Source: Clostridium frigoris
GTDB lineage: Bacteria > Bacillota > Clostridia > Clostridiales > Clostridiaceae
Assembly: GCF_018861865.1 (NCBI RefSeq)
Contig: NZ_JAHLDV010000033.1
Location: 1-41,577 of the forward strand
DNA length: 41,577 nt
Direction of reading: 5' to 3'
Shown here in pieces: positions 7,861 to 17,526 of the stretch. The position numbers and the translations under genes are program-made. A model generated the notes under the pieces. It saw only the letters and a list, made by a program, of their open reading frames with translations, had not been told where the DNA came from and did not search any database. Numbering within the stretch: the stretch's first letter is position 1; each line of letters starts with the position of its first letter.

Positions 7861-8649
7861 CTACACCTCCTCAACCAAGGATACAAATTTTTCAGCAATC
7901 TGCGTATGCTCATTAAACCCTGTTAACTGATTAAATATTTCCTCAAGTGAACCCTCCTTTTGATTATTCTTAAGCTGCTCAAAACTTCCATCAGCAACTA
8001 TTTGGCCATCCTTTAGGAGTATTATTCTATCACTTACCTTCTCTACAACATCCATTATATGCGACGAATAAAATATCGTTTTTCCTCCCTTTGCAAGAGT
8101 TTTCATTACCTCTTTAAACACCATTACACTATTAGCATCGAGTCCACTTAAAGGCTCATCAAAAAATAATATATCCGGATTATGAATTAAACTACATATT
8201 ATAAGTAACTTTTGTTTCATTCCTTTTGAATATGAAGATATTCTAGAATTTATAACGTCTTTCATTCCAAATAACTCCATTAGTTTTTCTGCTCTCTCTA
8301 TAAGTTTTTTCTCTTCAAGGCCATATATTCCACCTAAAAAGCTTATATACTCATATGCAGTTAAATTTTCATATATGTCTGCAAGCTCGGGTACGTAACC
8401 TATTTTCTTCTTATACTCTATACTTCCATTGCTTATATCTTGTCCCAGGATTTCCACAGTTCCAGTGTATCCTTCTAATATACCTAACATTATTTTAATA
8501 GTAGTACTTTTACCAGCTCCATTAGTCCCTATATATCCTATAATCTGACCACGAGGAATCTCCAAGTTTATACCATTAAGCACCAGCTTATTACCATAAC
8601 TCATTTGTAAATTCTTTATTGATATTATGCTTTCTGAATTTTCTATCAT
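7861..8649 (-). CDS. ABC transporter ATP-binding protein
   Basis: The 262-residue ATPase has Walker A (GTNGAGKST), the signature loop (YSKGMKQKL), Walker B (ILFFDEPLSGLD) and the switch His (SSHIMDV). The C-terminal tail is short. I prefer the ATG at 8649 because AGGGG lies 5 nt upstream; a GTG two codons earlier is possible. It is first gene of a two-gene unit with the large membrane subunit. Its promoter lies in the divergent region 8650-8813 shared with the alpha-galactosidase gene. Confidence 0.88.
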   Translation of the reverse strand: MIENSESIISIKNLQMSYGNKLVLNGINLEIPRGQIIGYIGTNGAGKSTTIKIMLGILEGYTGTVEILGQDISNGSIEYKKKIGYVPELADIYENLTAYEYISFLGGIYGLEEKKLIERAEKLMELFGMKDVINSRISSYSKGMKQKLLIICSLIHNPDILFFDEPLSGLDANSVMVFKEVMKTLAKGGKTIFYSSHIMDVVEKVSDRIILLKDGQIVADGSFEQLKNNQKEGSLEEIFNQLTGFNEHTQIAEKFVSLVEEV

Positions 8650-8770
8650 TCTCACCCCTAAAATGTTTTATATGTTTATGTGCTTTATTATACTACATAA
8701 TTTGGCAACTTAAATATAAGAACTTTGTATAATATATGGATTATGTTACAATTATAGTTGAATTATTATT

Positions 8771-8785
8771 TTGAAAACGTTTTAT
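8771..8785 (+). promoter_or_regulatory. Cre-like operator upstream of alpha-galactosidase
   Basis: TTGAAAACGTTTTAT fits the catabolite-responsive element consensus WTGNAANCGNWNNCW at all but one position. It overlaps a TATAAT -10 candidate (8783-8788) and sits 29 nt before the ATG. CcpA-mediated repression, or a LacI-type regulator, is inferred. Confidence 0.55.
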
Positions 8786-8813
8786 AATAAATTAATAGAA
8801 AGGATGGGTCTCT

Positions 8814-11006
8814 ATGAATATAATTTTTGAACAAGATACAAAATCTTTTCACTTGCAAACTGGAAACACAAGCTATATTATGCAAATATGTAATGACGGT
8901 TATCTAGCACATCTTTATTGGGGAAAGCGTTTAAGAAAGGCAGTTTACAATGAACTTTTATCGCCCAAAGCAAGAGATTCTTTTTCTCCTAACCCAATCA
9001 ATGGAAATACTCTTTTGTCACTGGACACACTACCACAAGAATATCCCGCCTATGGGAATACAGATTTTCGCGTGCCAGCTTATGAAGTGCAACTTGAAAA
9101 TGGGACTACGATAACAGACCTTAGGTTTGTTTCTTATAATATTTCCAAAGGAAAAACTAAATTAAAGGGGCTGCCATCAACTTATGTAGAAAATGAAGGT
9201 GAAGCTTTGACCTTAGAAATAGTAATGTTTGATTCCCTAATTGGTCTTAAGGTTGTCTTATCTTATAGTATTTTTGATGAACATGACGCTATAACTCGTA
9301 GTGTTCGATTTGTAAATGAAGGAAATACCAATTTAAAACTTCTACGCGCTTTAAGTATGAGTGTAGATTTTAATAAAGATGAATTTGACTTCATGCACCT
9401 TTCAGGTTCATGGTCACGGGAACGACATATTAAAAGAGTTCCCCTTACTAGTGGAAACAAGTCTATAGAGAGTAGGCGAGGTGCAAGCGGTCATCAGCAA
9501 AATCCTTTTATTGCGCTACTTAGCCAAGATAGCACTGAAGATTATGGTGATGTATATGGTTTTAGCTTAGTTTATAGCGGTAATTTTTTAGCTCAGGCTG
9601 AGATTGATCAATATAATACTACTAGGGTTTCTATGGGCATCAATCCCTTTGGATTTTCATGGCTACTTAAGCCTTGTGAGACTTTTCAAACACCGGAAGT
9701 TGTTATGGTTTATTCCTCTGAGGGTATTGGTAAAATGTCTAGAACTTACCATAGGCTCTATAGATCACGTTTATGTAGAGGGAAATTTAGAGATGCCGTA
9801 AGACCAGTTCTTGTTAATAACTGGGAGGCTACATATTTTGATTTTAATGCAGAAAAAATAGAAGATATTGCAAAGGTAGGAAAAGAACTAGGAATTGAAC
9901 TTTTCGTATTAGATGATGGATGGTTTGGGAAAAGAGATGACGACAAAAGTTCCTTAGGTGATTGGGTAGTTGATAAAAATAAGTTACCTAAAGGACTCGC
10001 TGACCTTGCAAATCGCGTAAATAAGCTTGGTTTACAATTTGGATTATGGTTTGAACCTGAAATGATATCACCTAATAGTAATTTGTATAAATTGCATCCT
10101 GATTGGTGTTTACATGTTCCTAATAGAACTAGGTCACAAGCTAGAACACAATTAGTTCTTGATTTATCAAGAAAAGATGTTTGCGATTATATTATAAAAT
10201 CAGTAAAAAGTGTTTTAAAAAGTGCTCCAATTACTTATGTTAAATGGGATATGAATAGAAATATGACTGAAATAGGATCAGATTTATTACCTCCTGACAG
10301 GCAGAGCGAGACTGCCCACCGATATATGTTAGGACTTTATAGTGTAATGGAATCATTAACAACAAGCTTCCCTAATATATTGTTTGAAAGTTGCTCCGGT
10401 GGTGGTGGACGTTTTGACCCAGGAATTTTATTTTATATGCCACAAACCTGGACAAGTGATGATACTGATGCAGTGGAAAGGCTTAAAATACAATATGGAA
10501 CAAGCACAGTTTATCCTGCAAGCACTATGGGCTGCCATGTTTCTGCCGTTCCTAATCACCAGGTATCCAGAAATACTTCCCTTAAAATGAGAGGAGATGT
10601 AGCCATGTCTGGAAATTTCGGATATGAGTTAGACCTTACAAAATTCTCAGATGTTGAAAAGGAAGAAGTAAAATTACAGATTTTAAAGTACAAAGAATTA
10701 AGGGAACTAATTCAACATGGAGATATGTATCGACTACTAAATCCATTTAAGGGAAATGAAACTGCATGGATGTACGTATCTAGCGATAAATCAGAGGCAT
10801 ATATTAGCTATTTTAGAGTTCTTGCAGTTCCTAATGAAGCAACTAGAAAATTGACTTTAAAAGGCCTCAATCCTGATATGGATTATATCATTACAGGAAA
10901 AGAGGATCTTTATGGGGGTGACGAGCTAATGTACTGCGGGCTTAATATACCCGACCTAAATGGTGATTATTGCAGTAAAACTTGGAGAATTAAGGGTATA
11001 ATGTAA
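8814..11006 (+). CDS. Alpha-galactosidase, GH36
   Basis: This 730-residue enzyme hydrolyses terminal alpha-1,6-galactosides (melibiose, raffinose family). It shows the N-terminal beta-supersandwich followed by the (beta/alpha)8 barrel: FVLDDGWFGKRDDD, the nucleophile in YVKWDMNR (D479) and the acid/base in WTSDDTDAVERL (D549). Both residue numbers are close to those of the Geobacillus AgaA/B enzymes (D478/D548), and the length is typical of bacterial tetrameric GH36. No signal peptide is present, so it acts in the cytosol on imported sugar. The ribosome site is AAAGGATGG. It is convergent with the beta-galactosidase gene and shares a two-way terminator with it. Confidence 0.95.
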   Translation: MNIIFEQDTKSFHLQTGNTSYIMQICNDGYLAHLYWGKRLRKAVYNELLSPKARDSFSPNPINGNTLLSLDTLPQEYPAYGNTDFRVPAYEVQLENGTTITDLRFVSYNISKGKTKLKGLPSTYVENEGEALTLEIVMFDSLIGLKVVLSYSIFDEHDAITRSVRFVNEGNTNLKLLRALSMSVDFNKDEFDFMHLSGSWSRERHIKRVPLTSGNKSIESRRGASGHQQNPFIALLSQDSTEDYGDVYGFSLVYSGNFLAQAEIDQYNTTRVSMGINPFGFSWLLKPCETFQTPEVVMVYSSEGIGKMSRTYHRLYRSRLCRGKFRDAVRPVLVNNWEATYFDFNAEKIEDIAKVGKELGIELFVLDDGWFGKRDDDKSSLGDWVVDKNKLPKGLADLANRVNKLGLQFGLWFEPEMISPNSNLYKLHPDWCLHVPNRTRSQARTQLVLDLSRKDVCDYIIKSVKSVLKSAPITYVKWDMNRNMTEIGSDLLPPDRQSETAHRYMLGLYSVMESLTTSFPNILFESCSGGGGRFDPGILFYMPQTWTSDDTDAVERLKIQYGTSTVYPASTMGCHVSAVPNHQVSRNTSLKMRGDVAMSGNFGYELDLTKFSDVEKEEVKLQILKYKELRELIQHGDMYRLLNPFKGNETAWMYVSSDKSEAYISYFRVLAVPNEATRKLTLKGLNPDMDYIITGKEDLYGGDELMYCGLNIPDLNGDYCSKTWRIKGIM

Positions 11007-11026
11007 CACTAAATAAAGACTCAAAG

Positions 11027-11079
11027 AAAAACTCCTATACCCTGTTAAGTGTCAAAGCCTAACAGCATAGGAGTTTTTT
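11027..11079. terminator. Bidirectional terminator between alpha- and beta-galactosidase genes
   Basis: A long stem (AAAAACTCCTAT / ATAGGAGTTTTT) encloses a second stem (CTGTTA / TAACAG). T-runs follow on both strands, as expected between convergent genes. Confidence 0.9.
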
Positions 11080-11108
11080 ATGAATTAATCAAATTTTATT
11101 ATTCAAAT

Positions 11109-14100
11109 TCACTCTTCTAAACATTTTCTCATTGTAAATTCAAAGTGAATATCCTTTGAGGAATCTATAAGATATTCTTTGTGAACTGTCGCTCCCCAGC
11201 TATCATCCCCACCTACTCCCATTTGCTTTGCTGCAATGGTTACCACTGTATAATTAACTTTTGGTAGTTCATTGTGATGCAATGCATTTTGAAGCTCAAA
11301 GGCTGTATATGGAGATACTCCTAATTCAAATGGTAATTTATTAGATTCAAACTCAATACCAAATCCATTTTTATCTTTTATCTTAGCCCATCTAACTCCA
11401 GTGTGGTTTCCACTTTCCTGAGGTACAATGTACCCAGAAACATTTTGCGCTACAGATTTTTCGTAAATTCCAAGTGTTGCTCCATGAAGCCTATCCACAT
11501 AATTTTCTTCTGGTCCACGGCCATACCACTTGAAATTATCATAATCCGAAGATAATTTAAATGTCATTCCAAATATAGGGAGCTCAGGCATTCCTTTAAT
11601 GCCTTTATAACCACAACTTACTTTAATTTCACCATTAGAATATACAGTATAGGCTACCTTAACTTCAGCCTTGCTTGTTGTTAGCAGTGCGTATGTATAT
11701 TCTACGGTAATGCTATAATCATCTTCAGTTACCTTTACATCGATGCAGCTTTGGAACATACTTGCTTGAAGCCATTGTCCACACCTAAAACCATGATTAG
11801 TTCCCTTGTCATTATCCGTCATAGCTCTCCAATAAATAGGCATTGGAGCCCTAGTTATCATTTCTTTACCTTCATATCTAAGAGATACAATTCCGCCTTC
11901 TTGTTTTGAAAATAAAACACTAAAATCATCATTTTTAACTCCAATATTTACATCTCCATGGACAACTTGAATCTTAGTTAACTTTTTAGCATCAATAATT
12001 CCCTCTACATTAAATACATACTGATCAGTGGCTACTTCATGCCCTGCATCTGCCCAAATATTATTATTCTTAAGTTTAAATGAAACAGTCAAAGCATATT
12101 CCCCAAAAGTTTTCATCTGTGGAAGTTTAAGACTTATATATTTTTCTTCACAAGGATTAACAATAACTGTTATAAAGTCTTTATAAATTTCTTTTCCATT
12201 AAGATCTAGGCAGTACTCCAAAATATAATCAGAAGTATCTATAAACAGATTTTTATTTTTCACTAAAACTCCATCTCTACCAGTAATTAATTTTACATTT
12301 TGATAAAGTTTTTTTACTTCGCTAACCTTTGGAGAGGGTTTTCTATCTGCATAAACTATTCCATCGCCACAGAAATTATAATCCGTTGGTCTATCATCAA
12401 AATCTCCTCCATAAGCCATAACTTCCTGATTAAACTTATCCTTTTTAATTATAAACTGATCTATATAGTCCCAAATAAAACCACCTTGGTAAAGCTGATA
12501 TTTGCTTTCAAGCTCCACATATTTATGCAGTGCTCCACAGGAATTTCCCATAGCGTGCATGTATTCACAACTTATATATGGTTTTTCTGGAGCATTATTT
12601 AAATACTCTTCAATTTCAAAAACCTTAGCATACATTCTGCTTTCCATATCACTAGTTTCTTTAAAGGTTCTATCCCAAAATATACCTTCATAATGAACTA
12701 ATCTTGAAGGATCTTTTTCTCTAAAATACTTTGACATTTTATATATATTTTCTCCACCAAAGGATTCATTCCCACAAGACCATATTAAAATGGACGGATG
12801 ATTCTTATCCCTTTCAAGCATAGACGTTGCCCTATCAAGTATAATGTCTAACCACTGTTTTTTACTGCCCGGAATAACCCAATCAGGTTTAATTTGACCC
12901 ATTTTTTGCCAAGATCCATGAGTTTCTAGGTTAGTTTCATCTATTAAATATATGCCATATTCATCACAAAGCTCATACCAATGTGTTTGATTAGGATAAT
13001 GAGATGTTCTCACCGCATTTATATTGTTTTGCTTTAAGAATTTTATATCCCATAACATATCTTCTTTAGTAATAGCTCTACCTTTTCTACAGTTAAATTC
13101 ATGACGATTTATGCCCTTAAACACTATACGTTTTCCATTTATAGTCATAATCTTGTTTATCATTTCAAAACTTCTAAATCCAACCTTTTGCGAAACAACC
13201 TCTACTACTTTTCCATCAAAACCTCGAATAACAGCAAGCATTTGATAAAGATATGGATTTTCAGCGCTCCAAAGCTCTACGTTATTAACATTTATAGTCA
13301 AAGACATGTTATGTTCTAAAGATGTTCCAATTTTTTTTGCCACAACTATCCCATTTTTATCCATGAATTCTAAATCTATTGTAGAATTAATTTCTCCCTT
13401 TATTTTTAAATCTAGATTTAAAACTGCATTTTTATAAGACTTATCTAGGTCTGTTTTAACAAATAAATCTTGAATATGAGTTTCTGGAACAGAATATAAA
13501 TATACATCCCTAAATATTCCTGAAAAACGCCAGAAATCTTGGTCTTCTAGCCAGCTTCCTGTGGATCTTTTATATACCTCCACAGCAAGCTTGTTTTCTC
13601 CTTCTTTAATATACTTAGTTAAATCAAACTCTGCTGGGGTAAAGCTATCCTCACTATACCCTACAAATTCACCATTTAACCAAAGGTAAAAAGCATTTTC
13701 CACTCCTTGAAAAGAAATATATACAGGTCCTGCTTTAATATTTTCATCAATATCAAAATACTTTACATAACTTCCCACAGGATTATATTCTTTAGATACC
13801 TCGGGTGGTAATAACTCACTATGACCATCCCAAGGATACATGGTATTTATATATTGTAATTTATCATAACCTTGAAGTTGTATATGTGCAGGAACTTTTA
13901 TATCCTTAAAGCAATGACAATCAAATTCAGGTTTATAAAAATCTTTAATTCTAGAGCTTGGATTTACCGCAAAACTAAATTTCCAATTTCCATTTAAACT
14001 TTGACGAAGGTCCATTTCTCCAATTGATTCTTCTTCTTTTGTCAAATAATATTTATGATCTGAGTGAGCATCAATTCTGTTAACAGCAAAAACTGATGTA

Positions 14101-14138
14101 TCAGAAAGCCAATCTAAACTTGGTATTTTAAAATTCAT
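11109..14138 (-). CDS. lacZ: Beta-galactosidase, GH2
   Basis: This 1009-residue enzyme of the E. coli LacZ type has GH2 sugar-binding, immunoglobulin-like and TIM-barrel domains, plus the C-terminal bgal small-chain domain. The acid/base Glu lies in SCGNESFGGEN (E458) and the nucleophile in ISCEYMHAMGN (E525); WLEDQDFWRFSGIFRDVYL and RTSHYPN are further family signatures. It is cytosolic and cleaves lactose or other beta-galactosides. The start has AGGGGATG upstream. It is the last gene of the transporter operon, 39 nt after the second permease, so uptake and hydrolysis are co-expressed. Confidence 0.95.
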   Translation of the reverse strand: MNFKIPSLDWLSDTSVFAVNRIDAHSDHKYYLTKEEESIGEMDLRQSLNGNWKFSFAVNPSSRIKDFYKPEFDCHCFKDIKVPAHIQLQGYDKLQYINTMYPWDGHSELLPPEVSKEYNPVGSYVKYFDIDENIKAGPVYISFQGVENAFYLWLNGEFVGYSEDSFTPAEFDLTKYIKEGENKLAVEVYKRSTGSWLEDQDFWRFSGIFRDVYLYSVPETHIQDLFVKTDLDKSYKNAVLNLDLKIKGEINSTIDLEFMDKNGIVVAKKIGTSLEHNMSLTINVNNVELWSAENPYLYQMLAVIRGFDGKVVEVVSQKVGFRSFEMINKIMTINGKRIVFKGINRHEFNCRKGRAITKEDMLWDIKFLKQNNINAVRTSHYPNQTHWYELCDEYGIYLIDETNLETHGSWQKMGQIKPDWVIPGSKKQWLDIILDRATSMLERDKNHPSILIWSCGNESFGGENIYKMSKYFREKDPSRLVHYEGIFWDRTFKETSDMESRMYAKVFEIEEYLNNAPEKPYISCEYMHAMGNSCGALHKYVELESKYQLYQGGFIWDYIDQFIIKKDKFNQEVMAYGGDFDDRPTDYNFCGDGIVYADRKPSPKVSEVKKLYQNVKLITGRDGVLVKNKNLFIDTSDYILEYCLDLNGKEIYKDFITVIVNPCEEKYISLKLPQMKTFGEYALTVSFKLKNNNIWADAGHEVATDQYVFNVEGIIDAKKLTKIQVVHGDVNIGVKNDDFSVLFSKQEGGIVSLRYEGKEMITRAPMPIYWRAMTDNDKGTNHGFRCGQWLQASMFQSCIDVKVTEDDYSITVEYTYALLTTSKAEVKVAYTVYSNGEIKVSCGYKGIKGMPELPIFGMTFKLSSDYDNFKWYGRGPEENYVDRLHGATLGIYEKSVAQNVSGYIVPQESGNHTGVRWAKIKDKNGFGIEFESNKLPFELGVSPYTAFELQNALHHNELPKVNYTVVTIAAKQMGVGGDDSWGATVHKEYLIDSSKDIHFEFTMRKCLEE

Positions 14139-14177
14139 AATTTCATCCCCTATAGTTTCTATTTATTATAATACATA

Positions 14178-14996
14178 TTATCCTTTAACAGAACCTAGCA
14201 TTCCTGCAACGAAATGTTTCTGCATTAGAAAGAAAACTATTGCCGTTGGAAGTGTCGCTATTACAATTCCAGCCATAATCATTCCATAATCTGGAGAATA
14301 AGATGAGCCCATGGTAGAAATAATAAGTGGAACTGTTCTATTTTCTGGACTTTGTAGTGCAATAAGAGGCCACATGTAATTGTTCCAACTGCTCATAAAC
14401 GTAATAATTGCAGCTGCTGCATAAGTAGATTTCATTGTAGGTACGTAAATTCTCGTAAATATTTGAAATTCATTTAATCCATCAATACGCCCTGCTTCTA
14501 AAATATCCTTTGGAAAAGATTTTGTATTTTGCCTAAAAAAGAATATTAAAAATGCAGTAGATATACTAGGAATTATTACTGCAGCTGCAGTGTTTAGACC
14601 AAAAACTTTAAAGGTACTAAACATTTTAAATAATGGTATCATTAGCGCTGCAAACGGAATCATCATAGATAATAACAAAATGTTAAAAACTCTGTCACGA
14701 GCCTTATTCCTATATATTTCAAACCCATATCCTGCAAAAGAGGCTACAATTAATGCTAAAATCGTTGTTATAATAGAAATCTTAGCTGAATTCCATAAAG
14801 AGGTGGCAAAGTTCAAATCAGAATTAAAAAGGTTTTGCATATTTTGCAGCAATTGCGTACCTGGTATTAATGATCCTTTAGACACATCTACTGATTCATT
14901 CGTCATACCTATAAGCATCCATATAAATGGTAAAATGGAAATTATGGATATTATACTTAAAAATATATATTTAAATGAGCTTTTTACATTTTTCAT
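14178..14996 (-). CDS. Carbohydrate ABC transporter permease (LacG/MalG type)
   Basis: The 272-residue inner permease has six membrane segments and the EAA loop EAGRIDGLNEFQIFTRIYVPTM (about 155-176), which contacts the ATPase. It belongs to the CUT1 family, which imports di- and oligosaccharides. Its ATG overlaps the stop of the other permease by 4 nt (ATGA), so translation is coupled. No ATP-binding gene exists in the island, so the complex probably borrows a shared MsmX/MsmK-type ATPase. Confidence 0.93.
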   Translation of the reverse strand: MKNVKSSFKYIFLSIISIISILPFIWMLIGMTNESVDVSKGSLIPGTQLLQNMQNLFNSDLNFATSLWNSAKISIITTILALIVASFAGYGFEIYRNKARDRVFNILLLSMMIPFAALMIPLFKMFSTFKVFGLNTAAAVIIPSISTAFLIFFFRQNTKSFPKDILEAGRIDGLNEFQIFTRIYVPTMKSTYAAAAIITFMSSWNNYMWPLIALQSPENRTVPLIISTMGSSYSPDYGMIMAGIVIATLPTAIVFFLMQKHFVAGMLGSVKG

Positions 14997-15874
14997 TTTT
15001 CATCACCTGCCACTTTAAATTGTATTAAGGATAATACAGCTATCATAATTACAATGGTAAAAGATACTGCTGCTGCATAACCGAAATTAGGACTATATTT
15101 AAAACTTAAATTGTATATGTACTGTGATATTGTAGTTGATGCATTTCCTGGACCACCTTTAGTTATATTCATTACTTCATCAAATAATTGCAAAGTACCT
15201 GTAGTTGACATTACCGTAGTAAATAGAATAATTGGTTTTAATAAGGGTACAGTAATATGAAAAAATTGTTTTACTCCAGTCGCTCCATCTATCCTTGCTG
15301 CTTCATAAATGCTTGGATCAATGTTCTGTAAACCAGCTAAATAAAATATCATATTATAACCAGTCCAACGCCAAGTTATAGCTATAATTATAGTTATTTT
15401 AGCCCAAAACGGACTTGTAATCCATTCTATTGGAGTAGTTATTAAATGTATGTTTATTAGCAAATTATTCATTAACCCATCATTTGAAAATAAACTTTTA
15501 AATATTACAGAATATGCTACCAAGGATGTTACACAAGGCAGAAATATTGCAGTTCTAAAAAAGCCTTTTAATTTTAAATTTTTATCATTTAACATTACAG
15601 ATATAAACAATGCTAGCAAAATCATTATTGGAACCTGAACTACTAAATAAATAAGAGTGTTTGTAACTGCTTTTTTAAATATATCATCAGTAAATAGCCT
15701 AGTATAATTAGCAATTCCTACGAATTTTAGATTATTTCCCATACCTGATTCAAGTGATGTAATCAACGCTTTTATCATAGGATAGAAAACAAAAGAAATT
15801 ATTATAAGTATACTCGGTATAGTAAATAACCAACCTGTCCTATCATAATTTTTGTTTAATCTACTTTTTTTCAC
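14993..15874 (-). CDS. Carbohydrate ABC transporter permease (LacF/MalF type)
   Basis: The 293 residues have six membrane segments and the EAA loop EAARIDGATGVKQFFHITVPLL (about 190-210). It is a CUT1-family subunit and forms a heterodimer with the LacG-like protein that follows directly. It sits 69 nt after the first sugar-binding lipoprotein gene, separated by a strong hairpin (15901-15935). The ribosome site (GGGAGG) lies just after that hairpin. Confidence 0.93.
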   Translation of the reverse strand: MKKSRLNKNYDRTGWLFTIPSILIIISFVFYPMIKALITSLESGMGNNLKFVGIANYTRLFTDDIFKKAVTNTLIYLVVQVPIMILLALFISVMLNDKNLKLKGFFRTAIFLPCVTSLVAYSVIFKSLFSNDGLMNNLLINIHLITTPIEWITSPFWAKITIIIAITWRWTGYNMIFYLAGLQNIDPSIYEAARIDGATGVKQFFHITVPLLKPIILFTTVMSTTGTLQLFDEVMNITKGGPGNASTTISQYIYNLSFKYSPNFGYAAAVSFTIVIMIAVLSLIQFKVAGDEK

Positions 15875-15900
15875 AACGGCTGCGCCTCCCTTTTATAAGT

Positions 15901-15935
15901 TAATCCTTTGTTAATCATTAATTAACAAAGGATTA
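15901..15935 (-). other. Perfect 15-bp intra-operon hairpin after the first binding protein gene
   Basis: TAATCCTTTGTTAAT pairs perfectly with ATTAACAAAGGATTA across a 5-nt loop, between the binding protein stop and the permease start. There is no T-run on the minus strand. It is therefore more likely an mRNA stabiliser or partial attenuator, which would give more binding protein than permease. A related hairpin follows the duplicate gene (17476-17514). Confidence 0.65.
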
Positions 15936-15943
15936 TAATTAAT

Positions 15944-17248
15944 CTATTTAACTACAGCAGATTCTGCTTGCTTTTGAGCATCTTTAAGTGCTGTATCAAT
16001 ATTAGCACCACTCTTAACTATAGATTGTACTGTTCCAGTTAACATATCTTCTATACTATATGTGTATAAACCATAGTTTACTGATGGTACTTTTGATGTC
16101 CATTTAGATAAATCAAGTGCTGTTTTTTGTCCACCATAAAATTCAACTGGTTTTTGATAATTAGCTGTAGTTGAAGATGCTTTTAATGTACTTATAAGAT
16201 TAATTTTTTGTGCTAAGGTATTCATAAGTTCTTTATTACTACCAAAAGTTTTAGCAAGGAAATCTGAAGCTAATTCTGAATCTCCAACCTTATCTAAAAC
16301 ATACCAACTTGATCCTCCAATACTTGAAGAATTTACTGATGTTTTCACTGCCCCGAGTTTTGGTATTGCTGCCACTGCCCATTTTTTATTTTGATCAGTT
16401 GCTTTAGTTATTGAGCTTGAAATCCAGCATCCTGTTGGTACTGACGCAACATCACCTTTTTGGAAGGCTGCTACATATTGATCCCAATCAGAAATTTGTT
16501 TTACTATTCCTGATTCCATAAGCTGTTTATATACTTTAATACTTTCCTTTAAAGCTACATTATTTTCTAAATTTACAGTCTTTCCATCCTCTTTTACATA
16601 CCATTGACCAGCAGACTGCATCATAACTCTTATTATTCCTAAATCGTTAGGATCTAAGGTGAGCATTGCTTTACCAGTTTTTGCTTTTACTGCTTTGCCA
16701 ATTTGTATGAATTTTTCCCAAGTTATATTTTCCATGTCTGATTTTTTATATCCGGCCTTTTCTATTAAATCCGTTCTATAAAATAGAGCTGCAACACCAC
16801 TATCAAAAGGAACTCCGTAAAGCTTTCCATTTAAACTATCTGATCTAAGCTTATAGTCCATAAAATCAGTAGTCTTAACCTTGCTAGACATATCTTTAAA
16901 AGCATCAGGATAAGAAGTCAAAAAGTTTTGTGATCTATAATCTTCAATAAGAACTATATTAGGTAACCCTTCCGTCGTATTAGAACTTAGATTTGTATTT
17001 AACTTTTGTACTATATCAGCTTGAGCCATCTCTACTATCTGTACATCTACCCCTTTGTGATCTTTTAAATAAATTGCTTTTGCTTCTTTAGCAGCAACCA
17101 CATTAAAAGTTCCATCCCATGCCCATATTACAAGTTTTTTGTTTGTGGAAGTCGTTGTAGCACTTTTTTTGCTGTTTGTTCCACACCCAGCCATACTAAG
17201 TGTCATAATAGCAGTTAAAGCAATGGCTATTAGTTTTTTTGTTTTCAT
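15944..17248 (-). CDS. Sugar-binding lipoprotein of the ABC importer, copy 1
   Basis: This 434-residue extracellular solute-binding protein (family 1, CUT1 type) has a signal peptide and lipobox LSMAGC with the lipidated Cys at position 22. A Ser/Thr-rich linker follows, then the mature domain (KLVIWAWDGTFNV). It delivers sugar to the two permeases encoded downstream. It is about 90% identical (roughly 45 differences by eye) to the next gene upstream. Most differences fall in the middle of the protein (about 205-310), while the first 90 residues are nearly unchanged. A cre-like box lies 34 nt before the ATG. Confidence 0.95.
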   Translation of the reverse strand: MKTKKLIAIALTAIMTLSMAGCGTNSKKSATTTSTNKKLVIWAWDGTFNVVAAKEAKAIYLKDHKGVDVQIVEMAQADIVQKLNTNLSSNTTEGLPNIVLIEDYRSQNFLTSYPDAFKDMSSKVKTTDFMDYKLRSDSLNGKLYGVPFDSGVAALFYRTDLIEKAGYKKSDMENITWEKFIQIGKAVKAKTGKAMLTLDPNDLGIIRVMMQSAGQWYVKEDGKTVNLENNVALKESIKVYKQLMESGIVKQISDWDQYVAAFQKGDVASVPTGCWISSSITKATDQNKKWAVAAIPKLGAVKTSVNSSSIGGSSWYVLDKVGDSELASDFLAKTFGSNKELMNTLAQKINLISTLKASSTTANYQKPVEFYGGQKTALDLSKWTSKVPSVNYGLYTYSIEDMLTGTVQSIVKSGANIDTALKDAQKQAESAVVK

Positions 17249-17281
17249 AGTTAAAATCCCCCCTGAGTTTCTTTTTCTTTA

Positions 17282-17296
17282 TTTAAACGATTTCAA
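17282..17296 (-). promoter_or_regulatory. Cre-like operator upstream of binding protein copy 1
   Basis: On the minus strand TTGAAATCGTTTAAA fits the cre consensus with one mismatch, the same position as in the other two boxes. An extended -10 (TGATATAAA, 17313-17321) lies just upstream, so the box is placed to block early transcription. Confidence 0.5.
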
Positions 17297-17312
17297 TGAT
17301 TTCTATTCTTAG

Positions 17313-17321
17313 TTTATATCA
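17313..17321 (-). promoter_or_regulatory. Extended -10 promoter element, binding protein copy 1
   Basis: On the minus strand TGATATAAA is conserved in place and spacing at copy 2 (18888-18896). Each duplicate therefore has its own promoter. No good -35 is seen, which is common for extended -10 promoters. Confidence 0.45.
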
Positions 17322-17475
17322 AATTTCAAAAATCAAATAGTAATATATTTATATAAACTTGTGTTATTTTAACAAATATATTTAAATACAAATAATGTAT
17401 TTGTACTTTTTTAAGATTATATAATTTTTTATATGTATTTATAGATTTATTTAGCTAACTTATAGTTATAATTAA

Positions 17476-17514
17476 TATAATCCTTTATCAATTATTGATT
17501 AACAAAGGATTATA
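17476..17514 (-). other. Hairpin after binding protein copy 2
   Basis: TATAATCCTTT pairs with AAAGGATTATA around an inner ATCAA/TTGAT stem. This is the diverged counterpart of the hairpin at 15901-15935, so the hairpin was part of the duplicated unit. Confidence 0.6.
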
Positions 17515-17526
17515 TTTTAAGTTAAG

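Noticed and set aside
14590-15018. A 142-codon open frame on the plus strand opposite the sugar permeases.
   Set aside because: It lies entirely antisense to two well-supported permease genes and shows no family likeness; a shadow frame.
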